Source of the DNA: Eubacterium sp.
GTDB lineage: Bacteria; Bacillota; Clostridia; Lachnospirales; Lachnospiraceae
DNA length: 64,000 nucleotides
Assembly: GCA_017433295.1 (NCBI GenBank)
Contig: JAFRHL010000021.1
Location: forward strand, 16,110-80,109
Direction: 5' to 3'
Shown here: positions 1-9,288 of the stretch, piece after piece
How the letters are laid out: each line of letters opens with the position of its first letter
Numbering within the stretch: the first letter of the stretch is position 1
The notes under the pieces: generated by a model
Database searches by the model: none
What the model was told of the DNA's origin: nothing
Seen by the model: the letters and a program-made list of their open reading frames with translations, nothing else
Position numbers and translations under genes: made by a program

Positions 1-918
1 GCCTTTTTGAACTGCCTGACAGTGGATATGGCCCTGGGCTGTTCCACCAACACCATGCTCCATCTTCCGGCCATCGCCCACGAAGCAGGGGTCGAGCTGA
101 ATATGGACATTGCCAATGAGATCAGTTCCAAAACTCCTAATCTCTGCCATCTGGCTCCGGCAGGCCCCACTTATATGGAAGACCTTAACGCGGCCGGCGG
201 AGTTTATGCCGTAATGAATGAACTGAGCAAGAAGAATCTTCTGAATGAAGACTGCATGACTGTGACCGGAAAGACGGTGGGAGAGAACATTAAGAATGTA
301 TATAATACGGATCCCCAAGTCATCCGTCCCATAGAGAATCCCTATATGCAGACCGGCGGGATTGCGGTATTAAAGGGTAACCTTGCCCCCGATACCGGCA
401 TTGTGAAGCAGTCTGCCGTGGTTCCCGGGATGATGGTCCACGAAGGACCCGCCAGGGTATTTGACTGTGAGGAAGACGCCATTGCAGCCATTAAGGGCGG
501 AAAGATCGTTCCCGGGGATGTGGTGGTGATCCGCTATGAAGGTCCCAAAGGAGGACCGGGTATGAGAGAAATGCTGAATCCGACCTCAGCCATTGCGGGA
601 ATGGGCCTGGGAGAGTCTGTGGCCCTGATCACGGACGGACGTTTTTCCGGAGCTTCCAGGGGAGCCTCCATCGGACATGTATCTCCTGAAGCTGCTGTGG
701 GCGGCCCCATTGCTCTGGTGGAAGAAGGGGATATCATAAAGATCGATATACCGAACAACAGCCTGAACATGGATGTTTCCGAGGAAGAGCTTGCTGCCAG
801 AAGAGCGAAATGGCAGCCCAGGGAGCCTAAGATCACAGACGGCTATCTTCTCCGCTACGCAGCTCTGGTAACCTCAGGTAACCGCGGCGCGGTCCTTGAC
901 ATCAACCAGGTGAAATAA
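1..918 (+). CDS. ilvD: Dihydroxy-acid dehydratase, 3' part
   Basis: Dehydrates 2,3-dihydroxy-isovalerate and 2,3-dihydroxy-3-methylvalerate in valine/isoleucine synthesis; a cytosolic Fe-S enzyme. The reading frame is open from base 1, so the N-terminal half with the first cluster cysteines lies outside the window. Visible family blocks are [11 protein letters not shown] near the start, [13 protein letters not shown] and the C-terminal [16 protein letters not shown], followed by a normal stop. It is 49 bp upstream of ilvB on the same strand, so the two are probably co-transcribed. The identity is clear from the family blocks. Confidence 0.96.
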   Translation, partial: AFLNCLTVDMALGCSTNTMLHLPAIAHEAGVELNMDIANEISSKTPNLCHLAPAGPTYMEDLNAAGGVYAVMNELSKKNLLNEDCMTVTGKTVGENIKNVYNTDPQVIRPIENPYMQTGGIAVLKGNLAPDTGIVKQSAVVPGMMVHEGPARVFDCEEDAIAAIKGGKIVPGDVVVIRYEGPKGGPGMREMLNPTSAIAGMGLGESVALITDGRFSGASRGASIGHVSPEAAVGGPIALVEEGDIIKIDIPNNSLNMDVSEEELAARRAKWQPREPKITDGYLLRYAALVTSGNRGAVLDINQVK

Positions 919-967
919 GAGGCAGCCTGATCAGACATAGTGATAAGATATATGAAAGGATAAACTT

Positions 968-2644
968 ATGAAACAGATTCTGAATGGGTCAGAGATCGTC
1001 ATCGAGTGCCTGAAGGAACAGGATGTTGATACCGTGTTCGGATATCCGGGCGGCGCGATCCTGAACATCTATGATGAATTATATAAACACAGTGATGAGA
1101 TCCATCATGTCCTGACCTCCCATGAACAGGGAGCCTCCCATGCGGCTGACGGATATGCCAGGGCCACAGGAAAGACAGGAGTATGCATGGCGACATCCGG
1201 TCCCGGAGCCACCAATCTGGTAACAGGCCTTGCCACTGCCTATATGGATTCTATCCCGGTGGTGGCCATTACAGCCAATGTGGGCGTCAGCCTTCTGGGC
1301 AAGGACTCCTTCCAGGAGATAGACATTAAGGGTGTGACCATGCCTGTCACCAAGCATAATTATATTGTAAAGGAAATTGAAGACCTTGCTCCCACCATCC
1401 GGGATGCTTTCCGTATCGCGGGATCCGGAAGAAAGGGACCGGTCCTCATTGATATTCCGAAGGATGTCACGGCGGCCACCACCTACTATGAGTCTGTGGA
1501 ACCCGAAAAGCTCTATCCTGTCTGCGAGACGATCCAGGAAAAGGATCTGATGGAAGCAGCCCAGATGATCGCAGAAGCCCAGAAGCCCTTTATCCTTGTG
1601 GGTGGCGGATGCACCTTATCAGGGGCCTTTGAGGAAGTAAGAACCCTGGCCCATAAGATCCAGTCTCCTGTCTGCGATACCCTTATGGGAAAAGGTGTTT
1701 TTTCCGGACTGGATCCTTTATATACCGGAATGCTGGGGATGCATGGAACCAAAGCCTCCAACATCGGCGTATCAAGGAGTGACCTCCTGATCGCCATTGG
1801 CTGCCGTTTCAGCGACAGAGTATACGGAAATGCAGATACATTTGCCAGCAACGCAAAAATCATCCAGATCGATATCGATCCGGCGGAGATCAATAAAAAT
1901 ATTATCGTGGACACCTCTATTGTGGGAGATGTTAAGGCGGTTCTGACAGTTCTTAATAAACGGATCAGTGAGAAAGAGCATCCGGAATGGATCGCCGAGA
2001 TTTCGGAGCTTAAAGAGAAGTATCCTCTGACTTACCATCAGGATAAGCTGGCAGGTCCCGCAATCGTGGAAAAAATCTATGACCTGACCGGCGGTGACGC
2101 CATTATCACCACAGAAGTGGGACAGCACCAGATGTGGGCAGCCCAGTTCTATAAATATAAAGAGCCCAGGCAGTTCCTCACGTCCGGAGGACTGGGAACC
2201 ATGGGTTACGGTCTCGGCGCCTCCCTGGGGGCAAAAACGGCAAGACCGGACAAGGTAGTGGTTAATATTGCCGGGGACGGATGCTTCCGCATGAATATGA
2301 ATGAGATCGCCACGGCTACCCGGTCAGAGATCCCTGTGATTCAGGTGGTGATCAATAATCATGTCCTGGGCATGGTCCGCCAGTGGCAGAATCTTTTCTA
2401 TGGACAGCGTTACTCCTCGACGACATTAAATGACAAGGTGGACTTTGTCAAAGTAGCCGAAGCCATGGGAGCAAAGGCCCGGAGAGCAACCACGATCGAA
2501 GAGTTTGAGGCAGCATTTAAAGAGGCACTGGCATTCAATGAGCCTTACCTGATCGACTGTATAATCGACAGTGATGAAAAGGTCTGGCCCATGGTGGCGC
2601 CGGGCGGCTCCATCAGCGAAGCCTTCTCGGAAGAAGACCTGTAA
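968..2644 (+). CDS. ilvB: Acetolactate synthase, large (catalytic) subunit
   Basis: ThDP-, FAD- and Mg-dependent condensation of pyruvate to acetolactate, the first common step of branched-chain amino-acid synthesis. At 558 residues it has the usual length. The N-terminal pyrimidine-binding domain has the SHEQGASHAADGYARATGK block with the catalytic Glu. The C-terminal domain has the ThDP motif beginning GDGCFRMNMNEIATATR and ending at NNHVLGM. The start follows AAAGGA. No ilvN regulatory subunit follows; serA is next, so the small subunit must be elsewhere or absent. Confidence 0.96.
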   Translation: MKQILNGSEIVIECLKEQDVDTVFGYPGGAILNIYDELYKHSDEIHHVLTSHEQGASHAADGYARATGKTGVCMATSGPGATNLVTGLATAYMDSIPVVAITANVGVSLLGKDSFQEIDIKGVTMPVTKHNYIVKEIEDLAPTIRDAFRIAGSGRKGPVLIDIPKDVTAATTYYESVEPEKLYPVCETIQEKDLMEAAQMIAEAQKPFILVGGGCTLSGAFEEVRTLAHKIQSPVCDTLMGKGVFSGLDPLYTGMLGMHGTKASNIGVSRSDLLIAIGCRFSDRVYGNADTFASNAKIIQIDIDPAEINKNIIVDTSIVGDVKAVLTVLNKRISEKEHPEWIAEISELKEKYPLTYHQDKLAGPAIVEKIYDLTGGDAIITTEVGQHQMWAAQFYKYKEPRQFLTSGGLGTMGYGLGASLGAKTARPDKVVVNIAGDGCFRMNMNEIATATRSEIPVIQVVINNHVLGMVRQWQNLFYGQRYSSTTLNDKVDFVKVAEAMGAKARRATTIEEFEAAFKEALAFNEPYLIDCIIDSDEKVWPMVAPGGSISEAFSEEDL

Positions 2645-2724
2645 CTGCCGCAACAGTCGCAGGAAAGTAAAGGACACACAGGCCTTTACCACCATTTATC
2701 ATCACATCAATAAAGGAGTTCATC

Positions 2725-3888
2725 ATGTTTTCGTATAAATGTTTAAATCCCATCGCAGAGTGCGGTATCACACTTTTCGATGATAATTACACTCAGGTGG
2801 AAGATATTCAGGATGCAGATGCCGTTCTGGTAAGAAGTGCTTCCATGCATGACATCACAGAGGTACCCAATCTTCTGGCAGTGGCCAGGGCCGGCGCAGG
2901 AGTAAATAATATTCCCGTCAGCCAGTATGCGGAGAAGGGTATTGTGGTCTTCAATACGCCCGGAGCCAATGCCAACGGTGTTAAGGAACTGGTGATCGCG
3001 GCCATGCTCATGGCATCCCGGGACCTCATCGGCGGAAACGCCTGGGTGGAAGCCAATAAGGACGATGAGAATATCACCAAGGATATGGAGAAGGCGAAAA
3101 AAGCCTACGCCGGTACTGAGATCAAGGGGAAGAGCATCGGTGTCATCGGCCTGGGTGCCATCGGTGTACTGGTGGCCAATGCGGCGAGAGGCCTGGGGAT
3201 GAAGGTTTTCGGATACGATCCCTACCTTTCCCTGTCGAATGCCTGGAACCTTTCCAGGTCTGTCATCCATGTGGACAGTGCGGATGAGATCTTTGAAAAG
3301 TGTGATTTCATCACGATCCACGTGCCGCTCCTTGACAGCACCAGAAATATGATAAATGCAGAAGGAATCGCAAAGATGAAGCCCAATGCCGTTCTGCTCA
3401 ACTTTGCCAGGAACGGGCTTGTGGACGAAGAAGCGGTTGTGGCAGCCTTAAGAGAGGGCCGCATCCGCCACTATGTGACAGATTTCCCGACCCCCACCAC
3501 GGTGGATGAAGAAGGAGTCATTGCATTTCCCCATCTGGGCGCTTCCACGGAAGAATCGGAAGAAAACTGCGCCATGATGGCAGTGGAGCAGCTCAAGGAT
3601 TACCTGGAGAACGGAAATATCCATAATTCCGTCACTCTTGCCAATGTGGACATGGGAGTATGCCGTACTGCCGGCAGGATCGCCGTGATCCACCGCAATG
3701 TTCCCAACATGCTGACCCAGTTTACCGGAGCATTTTCAAGGGACAATATCAATATCACCGAGATGAGCAACACCACAAAGGGCGATTATTCCTATGCCAT
3801 TTTTGACGTGGATAATGTGGTGGACCAGAAAGCTGCGGAAGCCATCAGCAAGATCGACGGCGTACTTAAGGTGAGAGTGATTAAATAA
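2725..3888 (+). CDS. serA: D-3-phosphoglycerate dehydrogenase
   Basis: Oxidises 3-phosphoglycerate with NAD in the first step of serine synthesis. The 387 residues comprise a substrate domain split around a Rossmann domain (GVIGLGAIGVLVANAARG, about residue 139 on), the catalytic ARNGLVDEEA and HLGASTEESEENC segments, and a C-terminal ACT domain (NVPNMLTQFTGAFSRDNINI), which in this family senses serine. Start chosen after AAAGGAG. It lies 80 bp behind ilvB and 39 bp before asd. No serC is adjacent. A general 2-hydroxyacid dehydrogenase is less likely because of the ACT domain. Confidence 0.93.
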   Translation: MFSYKCLNPIAECGITLFDDNYTQVEDIQDADAVLVRSASMHDITEVPNLLAVARAGAGVNNIPVSQYAEKGIVVFNTPGANANGVKELVIAAMLMASRDLIGGNAWVEANKDDENITKDMEKAKKAYAGTEIKGKSIGVIGLGAIGVLVANAARGLGMKVFGYDPYLSLSNAWNLSRSVIHVDSADEIFEKCDFITIHVPLLDSTRNMINAEGIAKMKPNAVLLNFARNGLVDEEAVVAALREGRIRHYVTDFPTPTTVDEEGVIAFPHLGASTEESEENCAMMAVEQLKDYLENGNIHNSVTLANVDMGVCRTAGRIAVIHRNVPNMLTQFTGAFSRDNINITEMSNTTKGDYSYAIFDVDNVVDQKAAEAISKIDGVLKVRVIK

Positions 3889-3927
3889 AGGCAGATGTCA
3901 GGTTTTCTGTCAAGGAAGGAAGATATC

Positions 3928-5013
3928 ATGGAACAAAAACTTAAAGTCGCAATATTAGGCGGTACCGGCATGGTGGGCCAGAGGTTCATTGCCCTTCTGG
4001 AAAACCATCCATGGTTCGAGGTAAAGGCCATAGCAGCCAGCCCCCGGTCCGCGGGAAAAACCTATGAAGAGGCAGTGGGCAGAAGATGGAAGATGACCAC
4101 CCCCATACCGGAAGCAGTAAAGAACATTCAGGTCATGAACGTGAATGAAGTGGAGAAAGTGGCTTCTATGGTGGATTTCGTTTTCAGTGCCGTAGATATG
4201 TCAAAGGAAGAAATACGGGCCATCGAAGATGCCTATGCAAAGACCGAGACCCCGGTGGTCTCCAATAACAGCGCCCACCGCTGGACTCCGGACGTGCCTA
4301 TGGTAGTGCCGGAGATCAATCCGGAGCATTTTGAAGTTATTAAGGCCCAGAAAAAACGTCTGGGAACCACAAGGGGCTTTGTGGCAGTAAAGCCCAACTG
4401 TTCCATCCAGAGTTATGCGCCTGCCTTATTTGCCCTGAAGGAATTTGGCCCCAAGGAAGTGGTGGCCACTACCTACCAGGCTATCTCAGGTGCCGGTAAA
4501 ACCTTTAAAGACTGGCCGGAGATGGAGGGAAATGTGATTCCCCACATCGGTGGAGAGGAAGAGAAATCCGAGCAGGAGCCCCTTCGCTTATTCGGGAAGG
4601 TCGTAGGGGACCATATCGAAAAGGCAGATCTCCCGGTGATTACGACCCAGTGCGTCCGGGTACCGGTTCTTAACGGCCATACTGCCGCCGTATTCGTAAA
4701 ATTTGAGAAAAAGCCCACAAAAGAGGAGATCATTGACCGCTGGACCAGCTTCAGGGGAATCCCTCAGGAACTCAGGCTCCCCAGTGCGCCCGAACATTTT
4801 ATCCGTTACATGGAAGAGGATAACCGGCCCCAGGTAGCCCTGGATGTGGACTATGAGAATGGTATGGGTGTTTCCATGGGACGCCTCAGGGAGGATTCGG
4901 TTTACGATTATAAATTCATCGGTCTTTCCCATAATACCATCCGGGGAGCAGCAGGAGGAGCGGTGCTTTGCGCCGAGCTGCTGACCGCCCAGGGATATAT
5001 CACTGCCAAATAA
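3928..5013 (+). CDS. asd: Aspartate-semialdehyde dehydrogenase
   Basis: NADPH-dependent reduction of aspartyl phosphate to aspartate semialdehyde, the branch point to lysine, threonine and methionine. The N-terminal LGGTGMVGQRF is the nucleotide-binding loop. VKPNCSIQSY carries the catalytic Cys (about residue 158). AISGAGKT and the HTAAVFVKFE region fit the longer archaeal/fungal-like ASADH subgroup. The internal ATG at 3928 was preferred over an upstream in-frame ATG at 3895 because it follows AAGGAAGG at ideal spacing, giving 361 residues. A terminator follows at 5031. Confidence 0.93.
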   Translation: MEQKLKVAILGGTGMVGQRFIALLENHPWFEVKAIAASPRSAGKTYEEAVGRRWKMTTPIPEAVKNIQVMNVNEVEKVASMVDFVFSAVDMSKEEIRAIEDAYAKTETPVVSNNSAHRWTPDVPMVVPEINPEHFEVIKAQKKRLGTTRGFVAVKPNCSIQSYAPALFALKEFGPKEVVATTYQAISGAGKTFKDWPEMEGNVIPHIGGEEEKSEQEPLRLFGKVVGDHIEKADLPVITTQCVRVPVLNGHTAAVFVKFEKKPTKEEIIDRWTSFRGIPQELRLPSAPEHFIRYMEEDNRPQVALDVDYENGMGVSMGRLREDSVYDYKFIGLSHNTIRGAAGGAVLCAELLTAQGYITAK

Positions 5014-5030
5014 GATATAGTTTTGAATTT

Positions 5031-5100
5031 TCGCTGCTGAATACAGATTTCGATTAAGAGGATCCTGATTAAATGTTCAGCAGCGATTTTCTTTAATTTT
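5031..5100 (+). terminator. Rho-independent terminator after asd
   Basis: An 11-bp perfect stem (TCGCTGCTGAA at 5031-5041 with TTCAGCAGCGA at 5076-5086) closes a 34-nt loop and is followed by a T-rich tail to 5100. It would end the ilvD-ilvB-serA-asd transcript just before the MscS gene. Confidence 0.8.
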
Positions 5101-5129
5101 TGACGAGGAATTTTTGTAAGGAGCAAATT

Positions 5130-5987
5130 ATGGAGGAGAACATCAGATCCGTAAAATCTGTTATTACATCTGTTATATACGATTATCTGGGAACCACGGG
5201 AACCAGAGTCCTGGATTTTATAGGAAATTTCATAATCGGATTACTGATCTTACTGATAGGCTTCAAGCTGATCAAACATATTATCAAGATATTTGACCAC
5301 ATTTTTGAAAAATCAAAGATAGATTCAACACTCCGTACTTTTCTGATCTCTTTCTTAAAAATCACCTTAAAAATTCTGGTGATATTTTTTGCGATCACAA
5401 AAATCGGAGTGGGCACCTCATCCATCATTGCCCTGATCGGATCGGCCGGAGTTGCGGTGGGCCTTTCTCTTCAGGGGTCCCTGGCCAATATTGCGGGTGG
5501 AGTCATCCTCCTGCTCATGAAACCCTTTGAAGTGGGAGACTACATCCTGGAGGAAGGCTCTTCAAAAGAGGGAACGGTCCAGTCCATCGGCATCATGTAC
5601 ACAAAACTGCTGAGTCCGGAAACCAAAACCATATTTGTCCCCAACGGCAGTTTGTCCGGTTCGAGCATTACCAACTACACCAGCCAGGGCAAACGGAGGG
5701 TCAAAATACAGATCGGGATCGAATATGATCAGGATATCAGGAAGGTCCGCCAGGTTCTTGCCGGGGTTCTCATTGAAGAAAAAGCTAAACTGGCGGAGCC
5801 TGAGCCACAGATATTCGTGGATGAATTCCAGGACAGCTGTATCTGTATGGGCATCCACTATTGGACGACCCCCCAGGATTACTGGGCATCAAAATGGAGG
5901 GTTCAGGAACAGATCAAGGAAGCCTTTGACAAAAACGGTATCAATATACCATTTAACCGGATGGATATTACCATATTAAGTAAATAA
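5130..5987 (+). CDS. mscS: MscS-family small-conductance mechanosensitive channel
   Basis: Membrane channel that opens on membrane tension and releases solutes during hypo-osmotic shock. 285 residues, close to classical MscS. Predicted TM1 at about 28-50 (FIIGLLILLIGFKLIKH), TM2 about 68-88, and the pore-lining Gly/Ala-rich TM3 about 92-125 (GSAGVAVGLSLQGSLANIAG, then KPFEVGD). A cytoplasmic beta/alpha vestibule domain follows. The ATG at 5130 follows AAGGAG; the upstream TTG at 5100 has no RBS. It stands alone and is convergent with argH, with only 13 bp between stops. Confidence 0.93.
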   Translation: MEENIRSVKSVITSVIYDYLGTTGTRVLDFIGNFIIGLLILLIGFKLIKHIIKIFDHIFEKSKIDSTLRTFLISFLKITLKILVIFFAITKIGVGTSSIIALIGSAGVAVGLSLQGSLANIAGGVILLLMKPFEVGDYILEEGSSKEGTVQSIGIMYTKLLSPETKTIFVPNGSLSGSSITNYTSQGKRRVKIQIGIEYDQDIRKVRQVLAGVLIEEKAKLAEPEPQIFVDEFQDSCICMGIHYWTTPQDYWASKWRVQEQIKEAFDKNGINIPFNRMDITILSK

Positions 5988-6000
5988 TAGAAATGGTAAC

Positions 6001-7383
6001 CTACATATTGTCCTTAATCCATTTTTCATTAATAGCAATGACCTTTTCCATGGCTTCCGGTCCCGGAGCGCCGATGGTATTTCTTTTTTCAATACAGGTC
6101 TTAAGGGATATGGCCTCATAAATATCTTCCTGGAATGCCGGACTGATGGCCCGGTATTCCTCCAGGGGCATCTCATCCAGTGAGATGTTCTTCTCCAGGC
6201 AGTAGAGGACAAGCCTGCCGACGATGCCATGGGCGTCCCGGAAGGGTACGCCGTGGTTGACCAGATAGTCAGCGGCATCCGTGGCGTTGGTAAAGCCGTT
6301 TTTGGCACTGTTTTCCATGATCTCGGGATGGAAGGTGATAGTCTTTAACATGCCGTTAAAGAGGGCAAGACAGCCCTTTACGGTATCATAGGCGTCGAAG
6401 GTGAGCTCCTTATCCTCCTGCATGTCCTTATTATAGGCCAGAGGGAGTCCCTTCATGGTGGTCAGCATGGAGGTCAATGCTCCGTAGACCCGGCCTGTCT
6501 TTCCCCTTACCAGTTCGGCAATATCAGGGTTCTTCTTCTGGGGCATGATGCTGCTGCCGGTGCTGTAGGCATCATCGATCTCCAGGAACCGGTATTCATT
6601 GGAGTTCCACAGGATGATCTCCTCGCAGAAGCGGCTTAAGTGCATCATGATAATGGAAAGAGCAGAGAGCAGTTCTATGACATAATCTCTGTCAGAAACA
6701 GAGTCCATGCTGTTTAATGTCGGTCCGTAAAAGCCCAGCAGTTCTGCGGTCATTTCCCGGTCCAGGGGATAAGTGGTGCCTGCCAGCGCCCCGGAACCCA
6801 GGGGACAGTAGTTCATTCTTTCATATATATCATTCAGACGGCCGTAATCCCGTTTGAACATTTCCATATAGGCCCCGATATGATGCGCCAATGTCAGGGG
6901 CTGGGCTTTCTGCAGATGAGTAAAGCCCGGCATGGCAGTATGGATATGCTTTTTCATGAGATCATGACAGGTAAGGATCAGGCTTTTAAGCTCAGACCGT
7001 ATCGCTGTCAGTTCATCCCTGCTGTAGAGCTTCATGTCCAGTGCCACCTGGTCATTCCTGCTCCTTCCGGTATGGAGCTTTTTGCCGGCATCACCGATCC
7101 TGTCTATCAGAGTTGCCTCCACAAAGCTGTGAATATCCTCATATTCTTCTGTGATCACGAGAGATCCGTTCTCCACATCCCGTAAAATTCCTTCAATCCC
7201 TGCAAGGATCGTATCCTTTTCTTCTTCTGTAAGGATACCGGCTGCCGCAAGCATTTTCACATGAGCCATGCTGCCTTCCATATCCTGACGGTAAAACTTC
7301 TTATCAAAATTAATGGACGCGTTGAAATTATAGACCAGCTGGTCGGTTTCCTTTGTAAAACGTCCTCCCCATAATTGAGCCAT
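6001..7383 (-). CDS. argH: Argininosuccinate lyase
   Basis: Last step of arginine synthesis: cleaves argininosuccinate to arginine and fumarate. 460 residues, the family length, starting MAQLWGGRF after AGGAGG. It carries the fumarase/aspartase-superfamily signature GSSIMPQKKNPDIAEL with the flexible catalytic loop, and TGRSRNDQVALD for substrate binding. It is separate from argG, which is about 3 kb away in the same orientation, with the ABC importer between them on the opposite strand. Confidence 0.97.
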   Translation of the reverse strand: MAQLWGGRFTKETDQLVYNFNASINFDKKFYRQDMEGSMAHVKMLAAAGILTEEEKDTILAGIEGILRDVENGSLVITEEYEDIHSFVEATLIDRIGDAGKKLHTGRSRNDQVALDMKLYSRDELTAIRSELKSLILTCHDLMKKHIHTAMPGFTHLQKAQPLTLAHHIGAYMEMFKRDYGRLNDIYERMNYCPLGSGALAGTTYPLDREMTAELLGFYGPTLNSMDSVSDRDYVIELLSALSIIMMHLSRFCEEIILWNSNEYRFLEIDDAYSTGSSIMPQKKNPDIAELVRGKTGRVYGALTSMLTTMKGLPLAYNKDMQEDKELTFDAYDTVKGCLALFNGMLKTITFHPEIMENSAKNGFTNATDAADYLVNHGVPFRDAHGIVGRLVLYCLEKNISLDEMPLEEYRAISPAFQEDIYEAISLKTCIEKRNTIGAPGPEAMEKVIAINEKWIKDNM

Positions 7384-7414
7384 GATTTTCCTCCTGTCTG
7401 ATCAGTTATACTCT

Positions 7415-7443
7415 ATTTTACATGAAATGATATCATGTTACAA
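7415..7443 (-). promoter_or_regulatory. Predicted sigma-A promoter of argH
   Basis: Read on the minus strand: TTGTAA, a 17-bp spacer, TAAAAT, ending 32 bp from the argH start. The spacer holds an imperfect dyad (ACATGAAATGATATCATGT on the plus strand) that could be an operator. It differs from the ARG-box-like sites at the other arginine promoters. Confidence 0.55.
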
Positions 7444-7492
7444 GCAAATATTCGTCCGATGTTATAAAGATGAAAAAAAGCCGGGTAATCTA

Positions 7493-7554
7493 TTGATTTT
7501 ATCAGCGTTGTTGGATATAATACTGAATAAATATGCGATGCATATAATTATACA
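7493..7554 (+). promoter_or_regulatory. Promoter of the ABC importer with two ARG-box-like sites
   Basis: TTGATT (7493-7498), 17-bp spacer, TATAAT (7516-7521). Directly downstream, over the predicted transcription start, are two AT-rich dyads in tandem: TGAATAAATATGCG (7524-7537) and TGCATATAATTATACA (7539-7554). They resemble the ArgR operator core TGNATAAT..TATNCA and the sites at argC and argG. This points to repression by an ArgR/AhrC-type regulator when arginine is plentiful; the regulator is not in the window. Confidence 0.6.
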
Positions 7555-7572
7555 TGTAAAGGAGATTGTATT

Positions 7573-8385
7573 ATGAAGTTTAAAAAACTGGCAGCACTTG
7601 CATTATCCATGGCTCTGGCAGCTTCCATGCTGATGGGCTGTGGCGGAAGCAGCAGTAAGGATACCGCCGAAAGCGATACACAGGCAGCAGGAAATGAGAC
7701 CGCTGCATTCACTACAGTGAATGATGGCGTTCTTACCATGGCTACCAACGCCCAGTTCCCGCCTTACGAATTCTATGATGGCAGCAACATTGTGGGAATC
7801 GACGCCGAGATCGCCAAGGCAGTTGCCGACAAGCTTGGTCTTGAGCTTAAGATCGAGGATATGGAATTCAACTCCATCATCGGTTCCGTACAGAGCGGTA
7901 AGGTGGACATGGGACTTGCCGGTATGACAGTAACCGAAGAGCGCAAGCAGTCCGTTAACTTTACAGAATCCTACGCTACAGGAATCCAGTCCATCATCGT
8001 AAAAGAAGGCTCCGATATTAAGACAGTAGATGACCTTACCGGCAAGAAGATCGGTGTTCAGCTTTCCACCACAGGTGATATCTACGCAACGGATGACTAT
8101 GGCGAAGAGAACGTGGAGAAGTACAACAAGGGTGCGGATGCTGTTCAGGCACTGATCACCGATAAAGTTGACTGTGTGATCATTGACAATCAGCCGGCCA
8201 AGGCATTTGTAGCAGATAATGAAGGACTTAAGATCCTTGATACAGAGTATACCACCGAAGAGTACGCAGCCTGCCTGTCCAAGGACAATGAAGCACTGCT
8301 TAAGGCTGTAGACGGCGCCATCAAGGAACTGAAAGAAGACGGAACGATCCAGAGCATTCTTGACAAATATATCGTAGCTGACTGA
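7573..8385 (+). CDS. Amino-acid ABC transporter, substrate-binding lipoprotein
   Basis: Captures an amino acid outside the membrane for the permease/ATPase encoded downstream. The signal peptide has a basic start, a hydrophobic stretch and a lipobox LMGC (Cys about 23), so it is lipid-anchored. The SBP family 3 domain shows ATNAQFPPYEFYD, GIDAEIAKAVADKLG and AGMTVTEERKQSVNFT, typical of polar amino-acid binding proteins; the Arg in TEERKQ should bind the substrate carboxylate. The ARG-box-like operator and the flanking arg genes suggest arginine or another basic amino acid; the substrate is inference. Confidence 0.92.
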   Translation: MKFKKLAALALSMALAASMLMGCGGSSSKDTAESDTQAAGNETAAFTTVNDGVLTMATNAQFPPYEFYDGSNIVGIDAEIAKAVADKLGLELKIEDMEFNSIIGSVQSGKVDMGLAGMTVTEERKQSVNFTESYATGIQSIIVKEGSDIKTVDDLTGKKIGVQLSTTGDIYATDDYGEENVEKYNKGADAVQALITDKVDCVIIDNQPAKAFVADNEGLKILDTEYTTEEYAACLSKDNEALLKAVDGAIKELKEDGTIQSILDKYIVAD

Positions 8386-8412
8386 TTATAATTGACAGCA
8401 GCACTGCTTTAA

Positions 8413-8489
8413 GGAACCGGTTCCGGAATCCGGAACGGTTTATGTCTGGTTTATTAAGGGAACTGCAGCTGGCAGTTCCCTTTCTCTTG
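8413..8489 (+). terminator. Tandem hairpins between binding protein and permease
   Basis: Two hairpins lie in the 156-bp gap. The first is AACCGGTTCCGG / CCGGAACGGTT with one bulge (8413-8441). The second is a perfect 9-bp stem GGGAACTGC-AGCTG-GCAGTTCCC (8458-8480) followed by TTTCTCTT. The second reads as a leaky intrinsic terminator, which would make more binding protein than membrane subunits. Confidence 0.65.
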
Positions 8490-8541
8490 TCAAGCTCAGA
8501 GGTGGAAATCCCTGCGTGCGTGTTGCTATTTAATAAAGAAA

Positions 8542-9288
8542 GTGCAGGTAATTATTTTGGAAACATGGTTTTCTGATCTACATGCAAAGTTTATACTGGA
8601 CTTTGTTGAAAAACAGAGATATATCTATATCATTGAAGGTTTAAAGGTTACATTTGAAGTGACCCTTCTTTCTCTCTTTTTTGGAATGCTCATCGGTGCT
8701 GTGATCGCTACGATCCGTACCACCCATGATCAGACCAGAGAAGAATCCAGAAAAGGACCGGGACATTTTATTTTAGGCATCGGGGATGCCATATGCAGGG
8801 CATATCTGACGGTGATCAGAGGAACACCCACCATGGTTCAGCTCCTTTTGTGGTTTTTTGTATTCCTGAAGAATGCGGACAGCAAGATCCTGGTCGCCGT
8901 GGTGGCATTCTCCGTAAACTCCGGCGCCTATGTGGCCGAGATATTCCGGTCGGGTATCATGTCCATCGACCAGGGACAGATGGAAGCGGGACGGTCTTTA
9001 GGCCTCAGCTATAAGGATACCATGCTTGAGATCATCATGCCCCAGGCCATCAAGAACTGCCTGCCGGCCCTGGTCAATGAGATGATCACCCTTTTAAAGG
9101 AGACTTCCATCAGCGGATATATCGGCTTAAATGAGCTGACCAGGGGAGGAGAGATCATTCGTGGTGTCACCTATGACGCATTTCTGCCCCTGATCGTGGT
9201 TGCTCTTATCTATCTTGTGGTTGTAATGTTCTTTACCTGGTGTATGGGAATTCTGGAGAGGAGGCTCAGAAGAAGTGATATACGTTAA
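8542..9288 (+). CDS. Amino-acid ABC transporter permease
   Basis: Inner-membrane channel subunit of the polar amino-acid importer. 248 residues with several hydrophobic helices and the family EAA loop ([16 protein letters not shown], then [11 protein letters not shown]) that docks on the ATPase. The start is uncertain: GTG at 8542 or TTG at 8557, both with weak RBSs. A charged insertion ([11 protein letters not shown]) lies between the first helices. The 3' end overlaps the ATPase gene by 14 bp, indicating translational coupling. Confidence 0.92.
   Translation: MQVIILETWFSDLHAKFILDFVEKQRYIYIIEGLKVTFEVTLLSLFFGMLIGAVIATIRTTHDQTREESRKGPGHFILGIGDAICRAYLTVIRGTPTMVQLLLWFFVFLKNADSKILVAVVAFSVNSGAYVAEIFRSGIMSIDQGQMEAGRSLGLSYKDTMLEIIMPQAIKNCLPALVNEMITLLKETSISGYIGLNELTRGGEIIRGVTYDAFLPLIVVALIYLVVVMFFTWCMGILERRLRRSDIR

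Noticed and set aside
5988-6000. Terminator between mscS and argH
   Set aside because: Only 13 bp separate the convergent stops and no hairpin with T-run fits there.
7382-7576. 64-codon plus-strand frame before the importer
   Set aside because: It covers the argH and importer promoters and ARG-box-like sites and lacks an RBS.
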